A stretch of DNA of 64,000 bases from assembly GCA_021810905.1 (NCBI GenBank), contig JAJZQH010000001.1:267891-331890 (forward strand), written 5' to 3'. Both the position numbers and the translations under genes were made by a program. Shown one piece after another: positions 44,435 to 53,602 of this stretch (positions are counted from its first letter, which is position 1; each line of letters opens with the position of its first letter). The stretch is from a bacterium (GTDB lineage Bacteria > UBA10199 > 2-02-FULL-44-16 > JAAZCA01). The notes beneath the pieces are model-generated. The model had not been told where the DNA came from, did no database searches, and saw only the letters and a list, made by a program, of their open reading frames with translations.

Positions 44435-45472
44435 ATGAAGAAACGATTCTTTCAAATACTATTGGTTATGCTGAGTACAGGAATACTTGCCTCATGCGGA
44501 TCGAGCGGTTCGAACGCAGGAGGAACAGGCAGCAACATCAACCCGGCTGACGTGGACGGAGGCGCTGCTAACGTGAGCCTCTCCATCAAGCTGGCGCCGC
44601 AGCCTGTTGTCGCAAAGTCCGCGGAACCGACAGAACTCCAGACAACGGATGGCGCCGGCGGAACGGTAGCGCTCACGGAGGCCAGGGCAGTGGTCGGCAA
44701 GGTCGAACTGGAAATGCCTGACGGCGCCAACTGCACGACCGTATCGATTTCGCTTACGGATGCGATATGCGACGATACCCCTGAAGATATCGATGAATCT
44801 CAGACTTCGTCCGACTCCGCCTCGATGATGAAGTCCGAGGATGCCGCAGAAACAGAGACTGGGGATGGGTCAGACGTCGAGAACGATGAGATCGAATTCA
44901 AGGGTCCCTTCGTGGTCGATCTGCTGGCCGGAACAGTGACCCCGCCTCTCTCGGATCTCGTCATCCCTTCGGGCGTCTATAAGGAAATCAAGTTCAAGAT
45001 CCAACCTCTTGAACAGGGATCGAACCTTGTAGCCGCGGACGACCTGCTCAATGGCAGGAGTCTCGTAGTCAAGGGCACTTTCGATGACGGCGCGTCAGTG
45101 AAGACCTTCATCCTGGCGCTCAAGCTCGATGAAGAGATCTCGTTCGAAGACCCGGCGGGCTTTCCGGTGCTTGAGTCAACGGCGATCAACGACCTGATCA
45201 TCTCGCTCGACGTCAACAAGTGGTTCCAGAACGTGGGGATCGGCGCCTGCCTGAACAGCGGCAGCGTCACGCAGGATGCAAACGGCGTCTACCTCATCAC
45301 CGATGAAACGAGCGGCGATGCCTGCGCATTCAGCGATCTCATCAGGGCCGGCATCAAGGACTCGGGCAGTGCGGAAATCGGAGAGGACAATGCTCAAGCA
45401 GAGTCACCTGACGACTCGAGCGCTGATGCCGAGGATGGATCGGGGATGGAAGCAGAGAGCGGCACCGCGTGA
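44435..45472 (+). CDS. Acidic lipoprotein, unknown function
   Basis: A 345-residue lipoprotein (lipobox LASC, Cys near residue 20) with a Ser/Gly/Asn-rich linker, a beta-rich domain (NVSLSIKLAPQPVV, GKVELEMPDG) and acidic low-complexity stretches at about 120-150 and at the end. FVVDLLAGTVTPPLSDLVIP resembles DUF4382-type lipoproteins, but the match is weak. AAAGGAG lies six bases before the ATG at 44435. It is the last of the cluster TIGR02147-lipoprotein-lipoprotein and has a strong terminator. Confidence 0.75.
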   Translation: MKKRFFQILLVMLSTGILASCGSSGSNAGGTGSNINPADVDGGAANVSLSIKLAPQPVVAKSAEPTELQTTDGAGGTVALTEARAVVGKVELEMPDGANCTTVSISLTDAICDDTPEDIDESQTSSDSASMMKSEDAAETETGDGSDVENDEIEFKGPFVVDLLAGTVTPPLSDLVIPSGVYKEIKFKIQPLEQGSNLVAADDLLNGRSLVVKGTFDDGASVKTFILALKLDEEISFEDPAGFPVLESTAINDLIISLDVNKWFQNVGIGACLNSGSVTQDANGVYLITDETSGDACAFSDLIRAGIKDSGSAEIGEDNAQAESPDDSSADAEDGSGMEAESGTA

Positions 45473-45497
45473 GACATGACCAGGATCTGTATGCCGG

Positions 45498-45526
45498 AAA
45501 AGGCCCTGTTCGGGCCTTTTCTTTTT
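45498..45526 (+). terminator. Rho-independent terminator after the lipoprotein cluster
   Basis: AAAAGGCCC (45498-45506) pairs with GGGCCTTTT (45512-45520) around TGTTC, followed by CTTTTT. It ends the plus-strand transcript; on the minus strand it also lies just after the radical SAM gene. Confidence 0.9.
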
Positions 45527-45537
45527 GCGTTCACAAT

Positions 45538-46542
45538 TCACAAATATTCACCCAAGGCCATCCACGGTTTTTTGACCATCTTAGACGGCTCGATATAGCA
45601 CTGAAACTGGCAGTTCTTGTCGCAGCCCGTAAAGCGACCGTACCTCGCTACGGCTTTGCCCACGGCCTCTTCCCAGTCGCGGCATTCGTGGACGCCCGGG
45701 ACCCATTGCTGCAGATTGTCGCACGGCCAGGCAAGCGAGCCCTGGGCATTGATCCGCGGCGTGACAAAGGGATAGCAGGTATAACGCTGAAAGCCGAAGA
45801 GCTGTTCGTAGTAGCCTTTCGTGCCCGTGATGAGGCGGGTCCTCTCCTTCACCTCCATCATCTCGCACACCAGATCCTTGAATTCCTGGTTCTCAAGGAG
45901 TTGTTTGATCGGACCGTGCCTGTCGTTCTGGGCGTTGATCCCAACCTTGACTCCTCTGGATACGCAATGATGCATCACCTTGCGCGCGTCGTCGATCGTA
46001 GCCGGCGTGACGACGCAATTCACATAGAGGCGATACCGGCCTTCCTTCTGGAAGGCCACCGCTTCCTCGAAGCTGGCGAGCACTCTCTTTCCCATGCCCT
46101 GCACCCCGCGGATCTCGTCGTATCTGTCCGGGTCGATCGAATCTATTGAGACAACGAGGTTGTTGATTGCATGCAGCGAGCGCTGGACCCGCTCCCACAG
46201 CGTGAGATTCGTATTCACCGTGACGTTCTTGAAAGGGAGAGACGCTATCTCATCGAAGATCTCGCCTGCGTCGGCCCTCAGAAACGGCTCGCCGCCGGTG
46301 ATGTACAGGAGTGCAAAGGGCCTGGAGAGCATCCGGAGCATCTTTTTCGCCTCACCGGTTGAAAGCTCCCCTTCCTGCTCCCACTTATGATTTCTCTCTA
46401 TCCCGCACTCTTCGCAGAAAAAACATCGTAGATTGCAGCGATGAGTCAAGTGATATGTGACGACGAGAGGACGCACGTGTGCGGAGTTGACGACGTTTGC
46501 CGTGATGAAGTTCAGCGCGGCATTCTTGATAACGCGATGCAT
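45538..46542 (-). CDS. Radical SAM enzyme, unknown substrate
   Basis: A 334-residue radical SAM protein. The [4Fe-4S] motif is CNLRCFFC (THRCNLRCFFCEECG), and LLYITGGEPFLR is the usual SAM-binding GGE motif. The end has three more cysteines (GCDKNCQFQCYIEPS) and CYPFVTPRINAQGSLAWPC, as in SPASM-type auxiliary-cluster proteins. Some members such as HpnH act on lipids; this one cannot be assigned. AAAGGAG lies seven bases before the ATG. It is divergent from the B12-radical SAM gene. Confidence 0.85.
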   Translation of the reverse strand: MHRVIKNAALNFITANVVNSAHVRPLVVTYHLTHRCNLRCFFCEECGIERNHKWEQEGELSTGEAKKMLRMLSRPFALLYITGGEPFLRADAGEIFDEIASLPFKNVTVNTNLTLWERVQRSLHAINNLVVSIDSIDPDRYDEIRGVQGMGKRVLASFEEAVAFQKEGRYRLYVNCVVTPATIDDARKVMHHCVSRGVKVGINAQNDRHGPIKQLLENQEFKDLVCEMMEVKERTRLITGTKGYYEQLFGFQRYTCYPFVTPRINAQGSLAWPCDNLQQWVPGVHECRDWEEAVGKAVARYGRFTGCDKNCQFQCYIEPSKMVKKPWMALGEYL

Positions 46543-46715
46543 GACAGGCTCCTTTGTTAGAACATCGCACGCCTCCCGCGCGGAGGCAAGAAAACAGCAA
46601 CGGGATCGATGACAAATTACCGTTCTATTATATGGCTTTCAGTCGAACGGCGCTGATTCGCGGCGCTATTTTCTTTTTTAGTTTATTTCGGCCTCAAACG
46701 TAGTACAGGCTTCAG

Positions 46716-48131
46716 ATGCACAAGACACGCCTCATATACCTTATCAATCCCAAGGCGGATTGTTTCACGTCAAAGCCTCTCATCTTGAACAAGGTCCTGT
46801 ATTCGCCGCTGGCTGGGCTATTGCAGATAGCGAGCCTCTTTCCCAGGGAAAAATACGAGCTCGTGCTCACCGATGAGAACATCGAACCCGTTGATTTCGA
46901 GCTCAAGTGCGACCTCGTCTGCATATCCGCCATGACGTCGTACGTAAAAAGAGGTTATGAGATCGCCGATTCGTTCAGGAGAAGAAATATCCCCGTGATT
47001 ATGGGCGGGGTCCATCCGAGCTTCATGCCCCTGGAGACGCTGCAACACGCGGATGCCGTCTGCGTTGGCGAAGCCGAGCCGGTATTCGGCAGAATTCTTT
47101 CGGATCTCGAAGATAATTGTTTGAACGGCATCTACAAGGCGGATACGAGCTGCGACCTCTGCTCGCTGCCATCACCTCGCATCGACCTGATAAAGAGAAA
47201 CCGCTACATCAACAAGACGTTCATCCAGACGGCGAGGGGCTGCCCCACTGCCTGCGCCTTTTGCGCGGAACATCTGATGAACGGAGTGAAGTATCGCTTC
47301 AGGCCGATAGATGACGTCGTAGAGGAGATCCGGAGTTGCGGAGACAAATCGATTTCCATCAACGACGTCGACGTCTTCAGCGTGAAGGGCCGGACGAAAG
47401 AGCTGCTGACCGCGTTGAGGCCACTCAACATCAAATGGCAGGGCGCGGTCTCGTGCAGGCTCGCGCATGACGAGGAGCTATTGGAGCTGGCTGCAGAGAG
47501 CGGCTGCAACATGCTCTCCATCGGCTTTGAATCCATCTCGCGAAAAAATCTCAAGAGCGCGCACAAGATGGGCAACAACCCCGACACCTATGCGCGGCTG
47601 ATAGAAAAAATCCACAGCTACGGCATGATGGTCTTCGGGCTCTTCATCTTCGGATTCGACAGCGACGATGAAGACTCCTTCCCCGAGACGATCAAGTTCG
47701 CGATCGACAACAAGATCGACGCGTGCGGATTTTCAGTCATGACCCCCTACCCTGGGACAATACTGTTCTACAGGATGCTCCAGGAAAAACGGATCACCTC
47801 CTTTGACTGGGACAAATACGACCAGGGCTTCATAGTCTATGAATCGAGGGGCCTGCCGCCGGAAAAGCTGTGGGAGGGCCATCAGGCTGCGTATCGGAAT
47901 TTTTATTCGTACAAGTCGATGCTCAAAAGATACCCGTATCTCGGGAAACGATCCAAAACTATGTGGCTGCTCATGAACATGTTCTTCAGGCGCGGCGAAG
48001 TGTCTGGTATAAACGTTCCCGAACCGATCATATCTGACGACACCTCGCTTGAATTCATGCCGAGCGTTCCGATCACGCCTTTGAAAGAGGAGTGGCGCAA
48101 CCTGATCGCCAATGCCTCGGCAGTTGCCTGA
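46716..48131 (+). CDS. B12-binding radical SAM enzyme
   Basis: The 471-residue protein has an N-terminal cobalamin-binding-like Rossmann domain (residues about 1-150; IPVIMGGVHPSFMP, DAVCVGEAEP) and a radical SAM core with cluster motif CPTACAFC near residue 176-183, then ISINDVDVF and GCNMLSIGFESIS. This architecture is shared by methylating and ring-forming enzymes such as BchE and HpnP/HpnJ. The substrate cannot be told. The 173 bases shared with the divergent radical SAM gene may hold a common control region. Confidence 0.85.
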   Translation: MHKTRLIYLINPKADCFTSKPLILNKVLYSPLAGLLQIASLFPREKYELVLTDENIEPVDFELKCDLVCISAMTSYVKRGYEIADSFRRRNIPVIMGGVHPSFMPLETLQHADAVCVGEAEPVFGRILSDLEDNCLNGIYKADTSCDLCSLPSPRIDLIKRNRYINKTFIQTARGCPTACAFCAEHLMNGVKYRFRPIDDVVEEIRSCGDKSISINDVDVFSVKGRTKELLTALRPLNIKWQGAVSCRLAHDEELLELAAESGCNMLSIGFESISRKNLKSAHKMGNNPDTYARLIEKIHSYGMMVFGLFIFGFDSDDEDSFPETIKFAIDNKIDACGFSVMTPYPGTILFYRMLQEKRITSFDWDKYDQGFIVYESRGLPPEKLWEGHQAAYRNFYSYKSMLKRYPYLGKRSKTMWLLMNMFFRRGEVSGINVPEPIISDDTSLEFMPSVPITPLKEEWRNLIANASAVA

Positions 48132-48264
48132 AGCCGGCGATGCACTTATAAGCACCTCGCCTCCACGCAACCCACATCCACCGGGCATTTCGCGGCAGGC
48201 AATTTTTTGTCCCTTTCTCTTCGACATCATTTCCTGTAAAATACTAAAAAAAGAGAGGTGACCT

Positions 48265-48630
48265 ATGCGAAAAAACCTTTTTACTCTCCTTTGCGTATCA
48301 TGTGCATTCATCTTCATTTCCTCGATCAACATCCGTCCTCTCCATGCGCGCTGCGGCTACTATGCAGGCTACGGATATCGCTGTTTCGGAGACGAGGGAG
48401 GAACCGGAGGCAAGGCATTCAAGCAGATGGACGAAAACACGAAAAACTGCGGATATTGGGACCCTGGCTGCACCAAATCAAATTCCAATAAAGAAAAAAA
48501 CGCCGCCCCTCAAGGCGACAAAAAATATACGCCGCCTCAGAGCGATCAGGGCTACACTCCTCCACAAAGCGATGGAGGCTACAAGTCGCCGTCCGTGGGC
48601 CCAGGTTATCAACCTCCGGGATCCAACTGA
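48265..48630 (+). CDS. Small secreted protein with Pro/Gln-rich repeats
   Basis: A 121-residue product with a Sec signal peptide (hydrophobic residues of about 6-21, LHA end). The mature part has a Gly/Tyr/Cys-rich start (RCGYYAGYGYRCFG) and a tail with repeats YTPPQSDQG and YTPPQSDGG. AGAGAGGTG precedes the ATG. It has no family I know; the repeats suggest a cell-surface or cell-wall-spanning role. The next gene is convergent. Confidence 0.65.
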   Translation: MRKNLFTLLCVSCAFIFISSINIRPLHARCGYYAGYGYRCFGDEGGTGGKAFKQMDENTKNCGYWDPGCTKSNSNKEKNAAPQGDKKYTPPQSDQGYTPPQSDGGYKSPSVGPGYQPPGSN

Positions 48631-48666
48631 CCCTGAATCGCGTCGCCTTCTCAGCCAGATACGAGA

Positions 48667-48703
48667 TAAAAAAACGGAGCGGGCCTGTCATGACCCGCTC
48701 CGT
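48667..48703 (-). terminator. Rho-independent terminator of the OmpA gene
   Basis: ACGGAGCGGG (48674-48683) pairs with CCCGCTCCGT (48694-48703), followed on the minus strand by TTTTTTTAT. It lies 33 bases after the OmpA stop. Confidence 0.9.
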
Positions 48704-48736
48704 CTCATGAAATTCCTGATGCCCGGCTGCCGTGAA

Positions 48737-49588
48737 TCACTGCTTGACCAGTTCGACGCGGCGGTTTTTGGCCCGACCATCCTCTGCGTCGTTGGAGGCG
48801 ACTGGCGCGAACTGGCCGCAGCCGTGCGCCGTAAGGCGTGAGGCCGCGATGCCGTGATCTCCAATGAGCGACTGCTGCACGGCCTCTGCGCGCGCCTGCG
48901 AGAGCTTCATGTTGCTGTCGATGCCGCCCACGTTGTCCGTGTGCCCGACCACGTGGACTTTGAGATTAGGATCGGCCTGCAGCAGTTTCGCGATCTCCTT
49001 GATGGCGTTCGCTGATTCCGGCTTGATCGTGGCCTTGCCGGTATCAAAGTAGATGCCGTAGACCGCGACGTGACCCGTAGAGCGGATGTCCTTGGAGAGG
49101 GTCTCCGCGGTAATCGCCACGTCCTGCTTCATACCCTGCTTCTTCACGACGAAGAGCCGGTACTTGCCGGTGAACTCGGTTCCGAGCTCCGCCCAGTATT
49201 CGTTGCCGTCCTTGGTGATTTTGAATGTTTCGCGGCTCTTGTCGGTCGCGACGATGGTGCCGCCCTCTTTCTGCACGGCGTTCTCGAAATTGCGCTGGAT
49301 CTGTAACTCGCTGGGTTTGGATGTAGCATCGGCCTGCGGATAGTAACGGATGTCCCAGAGCTGCCCTTCGACCGTCTCGGTCTTATCCTTGCCCGTGGCC
49401 GGGTCCTTGCCGACAAAGAAGGTGTGGCTGTCGAACTCTTTATTCGGGCACGAGTGGATCCAGTAAGTCGGCATCCGCGTGAAGAGCGGATGGTCCTTGC
49501 ACTGAGGGTTGTCCTTCTGTTCCGCTGAGGCGACGGCGGCCGACAGGAGGACTCCGACGATCATCAGCATGCTCAGGATCTTTTTCAT
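48737..49588 (-). CDS. OmpA-family outer-membrane protein
   Basis: A 283-residue exported protein with a Sec signal peptide (residues 1-22, AVASA). The C-terminal OmpA domain (about 170-283) binds peptidoglycan: YFDTGKATIKPESA, VHVVGHTDNVGG, LSQARAEAVQQSL and KNRRVEL hold the expected residues. The N-terminal half (residues 25-165) is beta-rich and has two or three cysteines; it lacks clear barrel strands, so it may be a periplasmic partner. GGAGAA lies upstream of the ATG at 49588. Confidence 0.88.
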   Translation of the reverse strand: MKKILSMLMIVGVLLSAAVASAEQKDNPQCKDHPLFTRMPTYWIHSCPNKEFDSHTFFVGKDPATGKDKTETVEGQLWDIRYYPQADATSKPSELQIQRNFENAVQKEGGTIVATDKSRETFKITKDGNEYWAELGTEFTGKYRLFVVKKQGMKQDVAITAETLSKDIRSTGHVAVYGIYFDTGKATIKPESANAIKEIAKLLQADPNLKVHVVGHTDNVGGIDSNMKLSQARAEAVQQSLIGDHGIAASRLTAHGCGQFAPVASNDAEDGRAKNRRVELVKQ

Positions 49589-49776
49589 AACTCTCTCTTC
49601 TCCTTTGGTGACCGAGGTCCGCGCCGCCATCTTGCATCGCGTCCCCGCAGAAGTCGCTGTGTCCCATTATGGGTCACGAGGCGCGCGAGTGGTACTTCTC
49701 CCCGCCAGATCAAGTCAACTGGAAATACCGATTTTGCCCGGTTGTTTCAGATGGTTGGATTGTGCCGCCTTCTTGC

Positions 49777-50748
49777 TCACGGTTTTTCTCGCGAGCTCCG
49801 GCGCCACAGCAGCGTGATAGCTGCCCCGATCATGAGGAGAAACCCCATGGAACCAGACGTTCCATGAGGCAGGAGACTACATGCCCTTCCGATAAAGGGG
49901 CTCTCGGCCACGCCGTGGACATCTGCGTTGCCGCCTTCCGCTGGCTCGATATCTGAGCCGGACCCGACTGCGCCTTGTTCGATATGCGCCGGACATCCCG
50001 CGTTATCCAGCGATCCCTTGGCATCAGGGCACCGGTCTGCATCGCCAGTCACGCCGTCGCCATCCACATCGGCCGTATTCTCCGCCGCCTCGCTTTCCGG
50101 GACACAGTATTGCAGCGACTGATCGCAGCTCTCTCCCTGCGCGCAGGCGTTGCAGAGATTGCGACATTGCTTCGTTCCGTCCTTTGTGACGAGGCAGCTC
50201 TTTCCATCCTGACATGCACCGCAATCCACCGTGCCAGCGCATGCATCGTCAAATGTTCCGCAGCCGTAGCCCACCTGGACGCACGTCTTGGCGACGCAGC
50301 ATTTGTGGGCCGTGCCGCACGTCTGGCCAGCGGGACAGGAGCCGCAACTGAGCTGGTTTCCGCAGCCGTCGTCGACCTGCCCGCAACTGGCCCCGAGCTG
50401 GTTGCAGTCCTTGGGTATACAATTGGACTTCTTGTAGCACCCAAAGGGAGTACAGTATTCATCGGCTTTGCAGGGCGGACACCATAGCACCCCTCCGCAG
50501 CCGTCCGGATTGCCATTACAGAGATTCGTGCAATCGGTTATAGGTTTGCACGGCGGAGGGACGCACGTGTTGACGACGCAGGTCCATCCGCTCTTGCAAC
50601 CTGGACACTGCAAAACTCCCCCACAGCCGTCCGGCATGACGCCGCACTTCGTGCTGTCGCACGTCATGCATGCGGAAACTGGCAGAGGGCCCAGGCAGAT
50701 GCACAGCGAGATCACAACTACATACAATGCAACGAAGGACGCTTTCAC
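49777..50748 (-). CDS. Cys-rich surface protein with MYXO-CTERM-like tail
   Basis: A 323-residue protein with a signal peptide (residues 1-26), many cysteines in repeats of the form CGxxDGCGGxLxCGxC (VMPDGCGGVLQCPGC, QVDDGCGNQLSCGSC) and one thrombospondin-3-like repeat DVDGDGVTGDADRCPDAKG. The end has a cysteine in GRACSLLPHG, then a hydrophobic segment (SMGFLLMIGAAITLLW) and RRSSREKP, like MYXO-CTERM sorting signals. It should be surface-displayed or anchored. No ribosome binding site is obvious. Confidence 0.75.
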   Translation of the reverse strand: MKASFVALYVVVISLCICLGPLPVSACMTCDSTKCGVMPDGCGGVLQCPGCKSGWTCVVNTCVPPPCKPITDCTNLCNGNPDGCGGVLWCPPCKADEYCTPFGCYKKSNCIPKDCNQLGASCGQVDDGCGNQLSCGSCPAGQTCGTAHKCCVAKTCVQVGYGCGTFDDACAGTVDCGACQDGKSCLVTKDGTKQCRNLCNACAQGESCDQSLQYCVPESEAAENTADVDGDGVTGDADRCPDAKGSLDNAGCPAHIEQGAVGSGSDIEPAEGGNADVHGVAESPFIGRACSLLPHGTSGSMGFLLMIGAAITLLWRRSSREKP

Positions 50749-50923
50749 GGATTGATTATAGCAGGAACCGAAGCCCTCGCGAAGATCAAATAAAGATATT
50801 CAGGGAAAAATAAACGTCGCGATAAAACGTCGTGTCCCCTCACGCCGGTTTATTCCCTTTGCAACGCCCATGGGCATTCACATAAAATGGCGCGTCATTT
50901 CATCGATTCGACGGAGGTGGAGT

Positions 50924-51448
50924 ATGGATCGAAATCAGATCGCGATCATCTGCGCCGCGGGTCTGCTCGCAGGGATCATTCTGCTGTGGAAGCTGATCGC
51001 GCGGTTGCTGCTCATGCTCAAGGAGAGCGTGGAGATAGCGGTGCCGGTCGCGCAGCGGCAGGAGATAGAATTCCGCACACCTGGCGAGAAATGCCTGCAC
51101 GTCGAGGGCCCGCTCTTTACCACCGCCTTTGCGGGGCTCTCCTTTACGCTGCAGGACAAGGCCACGGGCCAGAATGTCCCGCTCCGGATGGTCCTCTTCC
51201 GCTCGAGCGTCAAGGGATTCACAAAGGTGAGGCTGCTCCTCCATCGATGCGCCATCAACCACGCGGGGTGCTTCGACCTCGCGATCGCAGGCATGAAGGA
51301 AGGCCGCGACTATTCGGACTGCCGCATCATCTTCACAAAACCCTACGTGGCAAAGTCTATGCTTTTCGTCCTGGGACTCATCTTTGCAGGCGGGCTGATA
51401 ATCTGCGGCCTCGTCTTCGGGAGCCTAGCGCTCACGGGGCAGATCTAG
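50924..51448 (+). CDS. Two-segment membrane protein, unknown function
   Basis: A 174-residue protein with one hydrophobic segment at about residues 7-32 and another near the end (about 145-170). The soluble part between them is beta-rich with PGEKCLHVEGP, FAGLSFTLQDKATGQNVP and GCFDLAIAG. I do not recognise a family. GGAGGTGGAGT lies before the ATG at 50924. A terminator with a nine-base-pair stem follows at 51521-51554. Confidence 0.6.
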   Translation: MDRNQIAIICAAGLLAGIILLWKLIARLLLMLKESVEIAVPVAQRQEIEFRTPGEKCLHVEGPLFTTAFAGLSFTLQDKATGQNVPLRMVLFRSSVKGFTKVRLLLHRCAINHAGCFDLAIAGMKEGRDYSDCRIIFTKPYVAKSMLFVLGLIFAGGLIICGLVFGSLALTGQI

Positions 51449-51520
51449 CGAATAAGAAGAAACAGCGCACGCATGTCGAAACCAGCTCCTTCTGACGGAT
51501 TCATCCTTCGACCTTTTCAG

Positions 51521-51554
51521 AAAAGTTGCGATGAAATATTAGCAACTTTTTTCG
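51521..51554 (+). terminator. Rho-independent terminator
   Basis: AAAAGTTGC (51521-51529) pairs with GCAACTTTT (51542-51550), then TTTCGG follows. It ends the transcript of 50924-51448. Its right arm is also part of the leader repeat below. Confidence 0.75.
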
Positions 51555-51590
51555 GCCCTGGGCGATAACAGAGCCGACACTGGAGATCGA
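51541..51590 (+). repeat. Leader repeat, copy 1 (upstream of 51644-52714)
   Basis: Fifty bases that match 58574-58620 closely: AGCAACTTT at the left, CGATAA in the middle and CGACAC-GGAGA at the right, in the same order and spacing within a few bases. Both copies stand upstream of unrelated-looking hypothetical genes. In copy 2 the GGAGA serves as ribosome binding site. Promoter or leader function is inference. Confidence 0.6.
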
Positions 51591-51643
51591 CAAAATCCAC
51601 GTGTGAGAGCGACGGTTCGCGCCGGAAATGAAAGGATCGGACA

Positions 51644-52714
51644 ATGGTCTACGCAGGTGTGTACGGCATGCTGGGAGAGACCGGGCTCGTCGCAGCACAA
51701 GCGCTTGTCAACGAAGTGAACGACATGAACGTCCTGGATTCGGTGAACGAGGGCCAGGGCGTCCCCCAGAGGATCAATTCATATTCCTACGATTCGATCG
51801 AACAATCCTGCAGCACGATAACGGATTATCTCCAGAAGAATATGGATCCAGGGAGCTTGAACCAACCCCCTGACTTCAAGCCCGGCGAGGCTGGCGTCCG
51901 CATCAGTGGTTTCGATCGACCGACACTCGAATACAGGGATGCAAAAGGTCGGGAAATTCTCATCAGAACACACCCCGGCATCTTCAGGGGGCTACAGCGG
52001 TATGAGATCACGCATCGCCTTGAGATTGCCGGGGCGAACGGGTCTGTCTTGACCGAGGAATCCTACGACATTCCATCCCCGGGAATTCTCAGGCCTGTGA
52101 ACGTCACGCTGAGGCTGCGCGGCGAGGTGCTGAGTTCGTTGGGATGGTTTTACCCGCTGGTGAACAGGGGCGGCCTCGGCATGGATACGATCCTTCTGCT
52201 TTCAGCGCTATTCTTCGCACAGTACCGCGAGTCCGACCTCAGGCAGCGCCTGTGCAACCACGTGCGCATGACGCCCATAAATTCGCAGAGCGAACAGGGG
52301 GTCGCGATTTCGGAGGGGGAGATAAGAAAAGCGCTCGACAGGTGGAGCAGCGGAAAGGCCGAACAATTTCTCTTATCGCTCGCGACTCATCCGTCATCGA
52401 TTTATCCGCTCGTCGCGAATATGCAGTCCGCAGACGAGCAGCTGGCGTCCAGGTGGCTCGCTTGTTCCGTAGTCGATGAAGCCAGGGTATTCGAACGTTC
52501 AGGCACGCAAATATGGTCTTGCCATGAAGGGCGCGCATCGCTCGGAAGCATTCATATGAGCGACCTTTCCGAACCTGGTAATAAACACAGCGTCACGTTT
52601 TCACTTTCCATCCCGGAATTCATCGACCCTGGGCACTGGCAGCGGTTTTCGTCCGGCGCTCTGATCAACTATCTGGCCATTCAGAAGGCCGAGGCATCCG
52701 AGAAAATTCACTAG
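51644..52714 (+). CDS. Hypothetical protein, 356 residues (cassette 1)
   Basis: I do not recognise this protein. It starts MVYAGVYGMLGETGLVAAQ and has beta-rich stretches in the middle (GVRISGFDRPTLEYRDAKG, RYEITHRLEIAG) and helical ends, with no signal peptide or membrane segment. AAGGA lies seven bases before the ATG. A leader repeat shared with 58624-59571 stands 54 bases upstream. The VanX-like gene follows after 49 bases on the same strand, so the two probably form one transcript. Confidence 0.62.
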   Translation: MVYAGVYGMLGETGLVAAQALVNEVNDMNVLDSVNEGQGVPQRINSYSYDSIEQSCSTITDYLQKNMDPGSLNQPPDFKPGEAGVRISGFDRPTLEYRDAKGREILIRTHPGIFRGLQRYEITHRLEIAGANGSVLTEESYDIPSPGILRPVNVTLRLRGEVLSSLGWFYPLVNRGGLGMDTILLLSALFFAQYRESDLRQRLCNHVRMTPINSQSEQGVAISEGEIRKALDRWSSGKAEQFLLSLATHPSSIYPLVANMQSADEQLASRWLACSVVDEARVFERSGTQIWSCHEGRASLGSIHMSDLSEPGNKHSVTFSLSIPEFIDPGHWQRFSSGALINYLAIQKAEASEKIH

Positions 52715-52763
52715 TTCCGAGCAAAGCCGTTGTATTTACCGGAATCGAATACAGGTGCGATAA

Positions 52764-53417
52764 ATGACACCCGACTTCCTGTTGATCAGCGATCCTTTCG
52801 TAAAGAGAATATCGGTCATCGAATCACATGAGCCTCTGGTGAATCTGGCCGATCTCTCCATTTTTCTCAGTGCGCGCAGGGTCTCTTCAAACGACCTCTT
52901 TTCATTTGTTCGCAAAAACGTTGCGGATCGATTGTTGCGGGCAAACGCGCTCCTTCCAAGGGGCATGAGTCTGCTTTTCGAAGAAGGCTATCGACCGATC
53001 GCTTTGCAGAGAAAACTGTTCGACGATTATTATCGCAAATTGGCCGCGGCAAATCCCGAATGGACGAACGAGCGAGTCCGACTGGATGCGACCAAATACG
53101 TAGCCCCGCCTGACGGCGTACCTCCTCATTCAACCGGCGGCGCCTTTGACGTCTCACTTGCCGACGAACGCGGCAATGAACTGGCAATGGGCTCGTGTTC
53201 GGACGATACACCGGATGAAAACAACGACATGAATTTTACCGATTGCACCGAGATCTCGGAAGAAGCCAGGTCCAACAGGATGAGGCTGGCCGAGGCGCTA
53301 TCCGAGGCCGGATTTGTCAATTATCCTGCGGAATGGTGGCACTGGTCGTACGGCGATCAATATTGGGCCTGCAGTGCAGGCGCGCAATTCGCAATATACG
53401 GTTCGGTAATCCTGTAA
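52764..53417 (+). CDS. D-alanyl-D-alanine dipeptidase (VanX-like, M15D)
   Basis: A 217-residue zinc dipeptidase-like protein that cleaves D-Ala-D-Ala. The zinc ligands are placed as in VanX/DdpX: H122 and D129 in HSTGGAFDV, and H193 in EWWHWSYGDQYW with the catalytic E190. FEEGYRPIALQ near 72-82 is also typical. No signal peptide is seen, so it should be cytosolic. No vanH or vanA-like ligase is in the window, so vancomycin resistance is not implied; dipeptide recycling is more likely. Confidence 0.85.
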   Translation: MTPDFLLISDPFVKRISVIESHEPLVNLADLSIFLSARRVSSNDLFSFVRKNVADRLLRANALLPRGMSLLFEEGYRPIALQRKLFDDYYRKLAAANPEWTNERVRLDATKYVAPPDGVPPHSTGGAFDVSLADERGNELAMGSCSDDTPDENNDMNFTDCTEISEEARSNRMRLAEALSEAGFVNYPAEWWHWSYGDQYWACSAGAQFAIYGSVIL

Positions 53418-53504
53418 ATTTCTATCTCTCATATTTTTTCTGATCTCTTCGATTCGTTCCTTGTTCATATTGAAATGAGTTCTAGAGATCCAACAAAAGC
53501 CGGT

Positions 53505-53545
53505 CAGACGGAACGAAGTCTCGGAACATGTAACCTTTTAATACA
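53505..53545 (+). repeat. Downstream repeat, copy 1 (after the VanX-like gene)
   Basis: Starts CAGACGGAACGAAGT and continues TCGG-ACATG with an AT-rich end TTTTAATA. It matches 59601-59640 with mostly transition differences. A weaker third copy lies near 60395. Copies 1 and 2 stand after a cassette whose leader is also shared. Confidence 0.55.
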
Positions 53546-53602
53546 CTTGAAGAATTTTGCCAGCCCGGCTTGCTCTGATGGGTTTTTCAAATGCGCATCG
53601 AG

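Noticed and set aside
52764..53417. Vancomycin resistance cluster
   Set aside because: Only the VanX-like dipeptidase is present; no VanH or VanA-type ligase is nearby.
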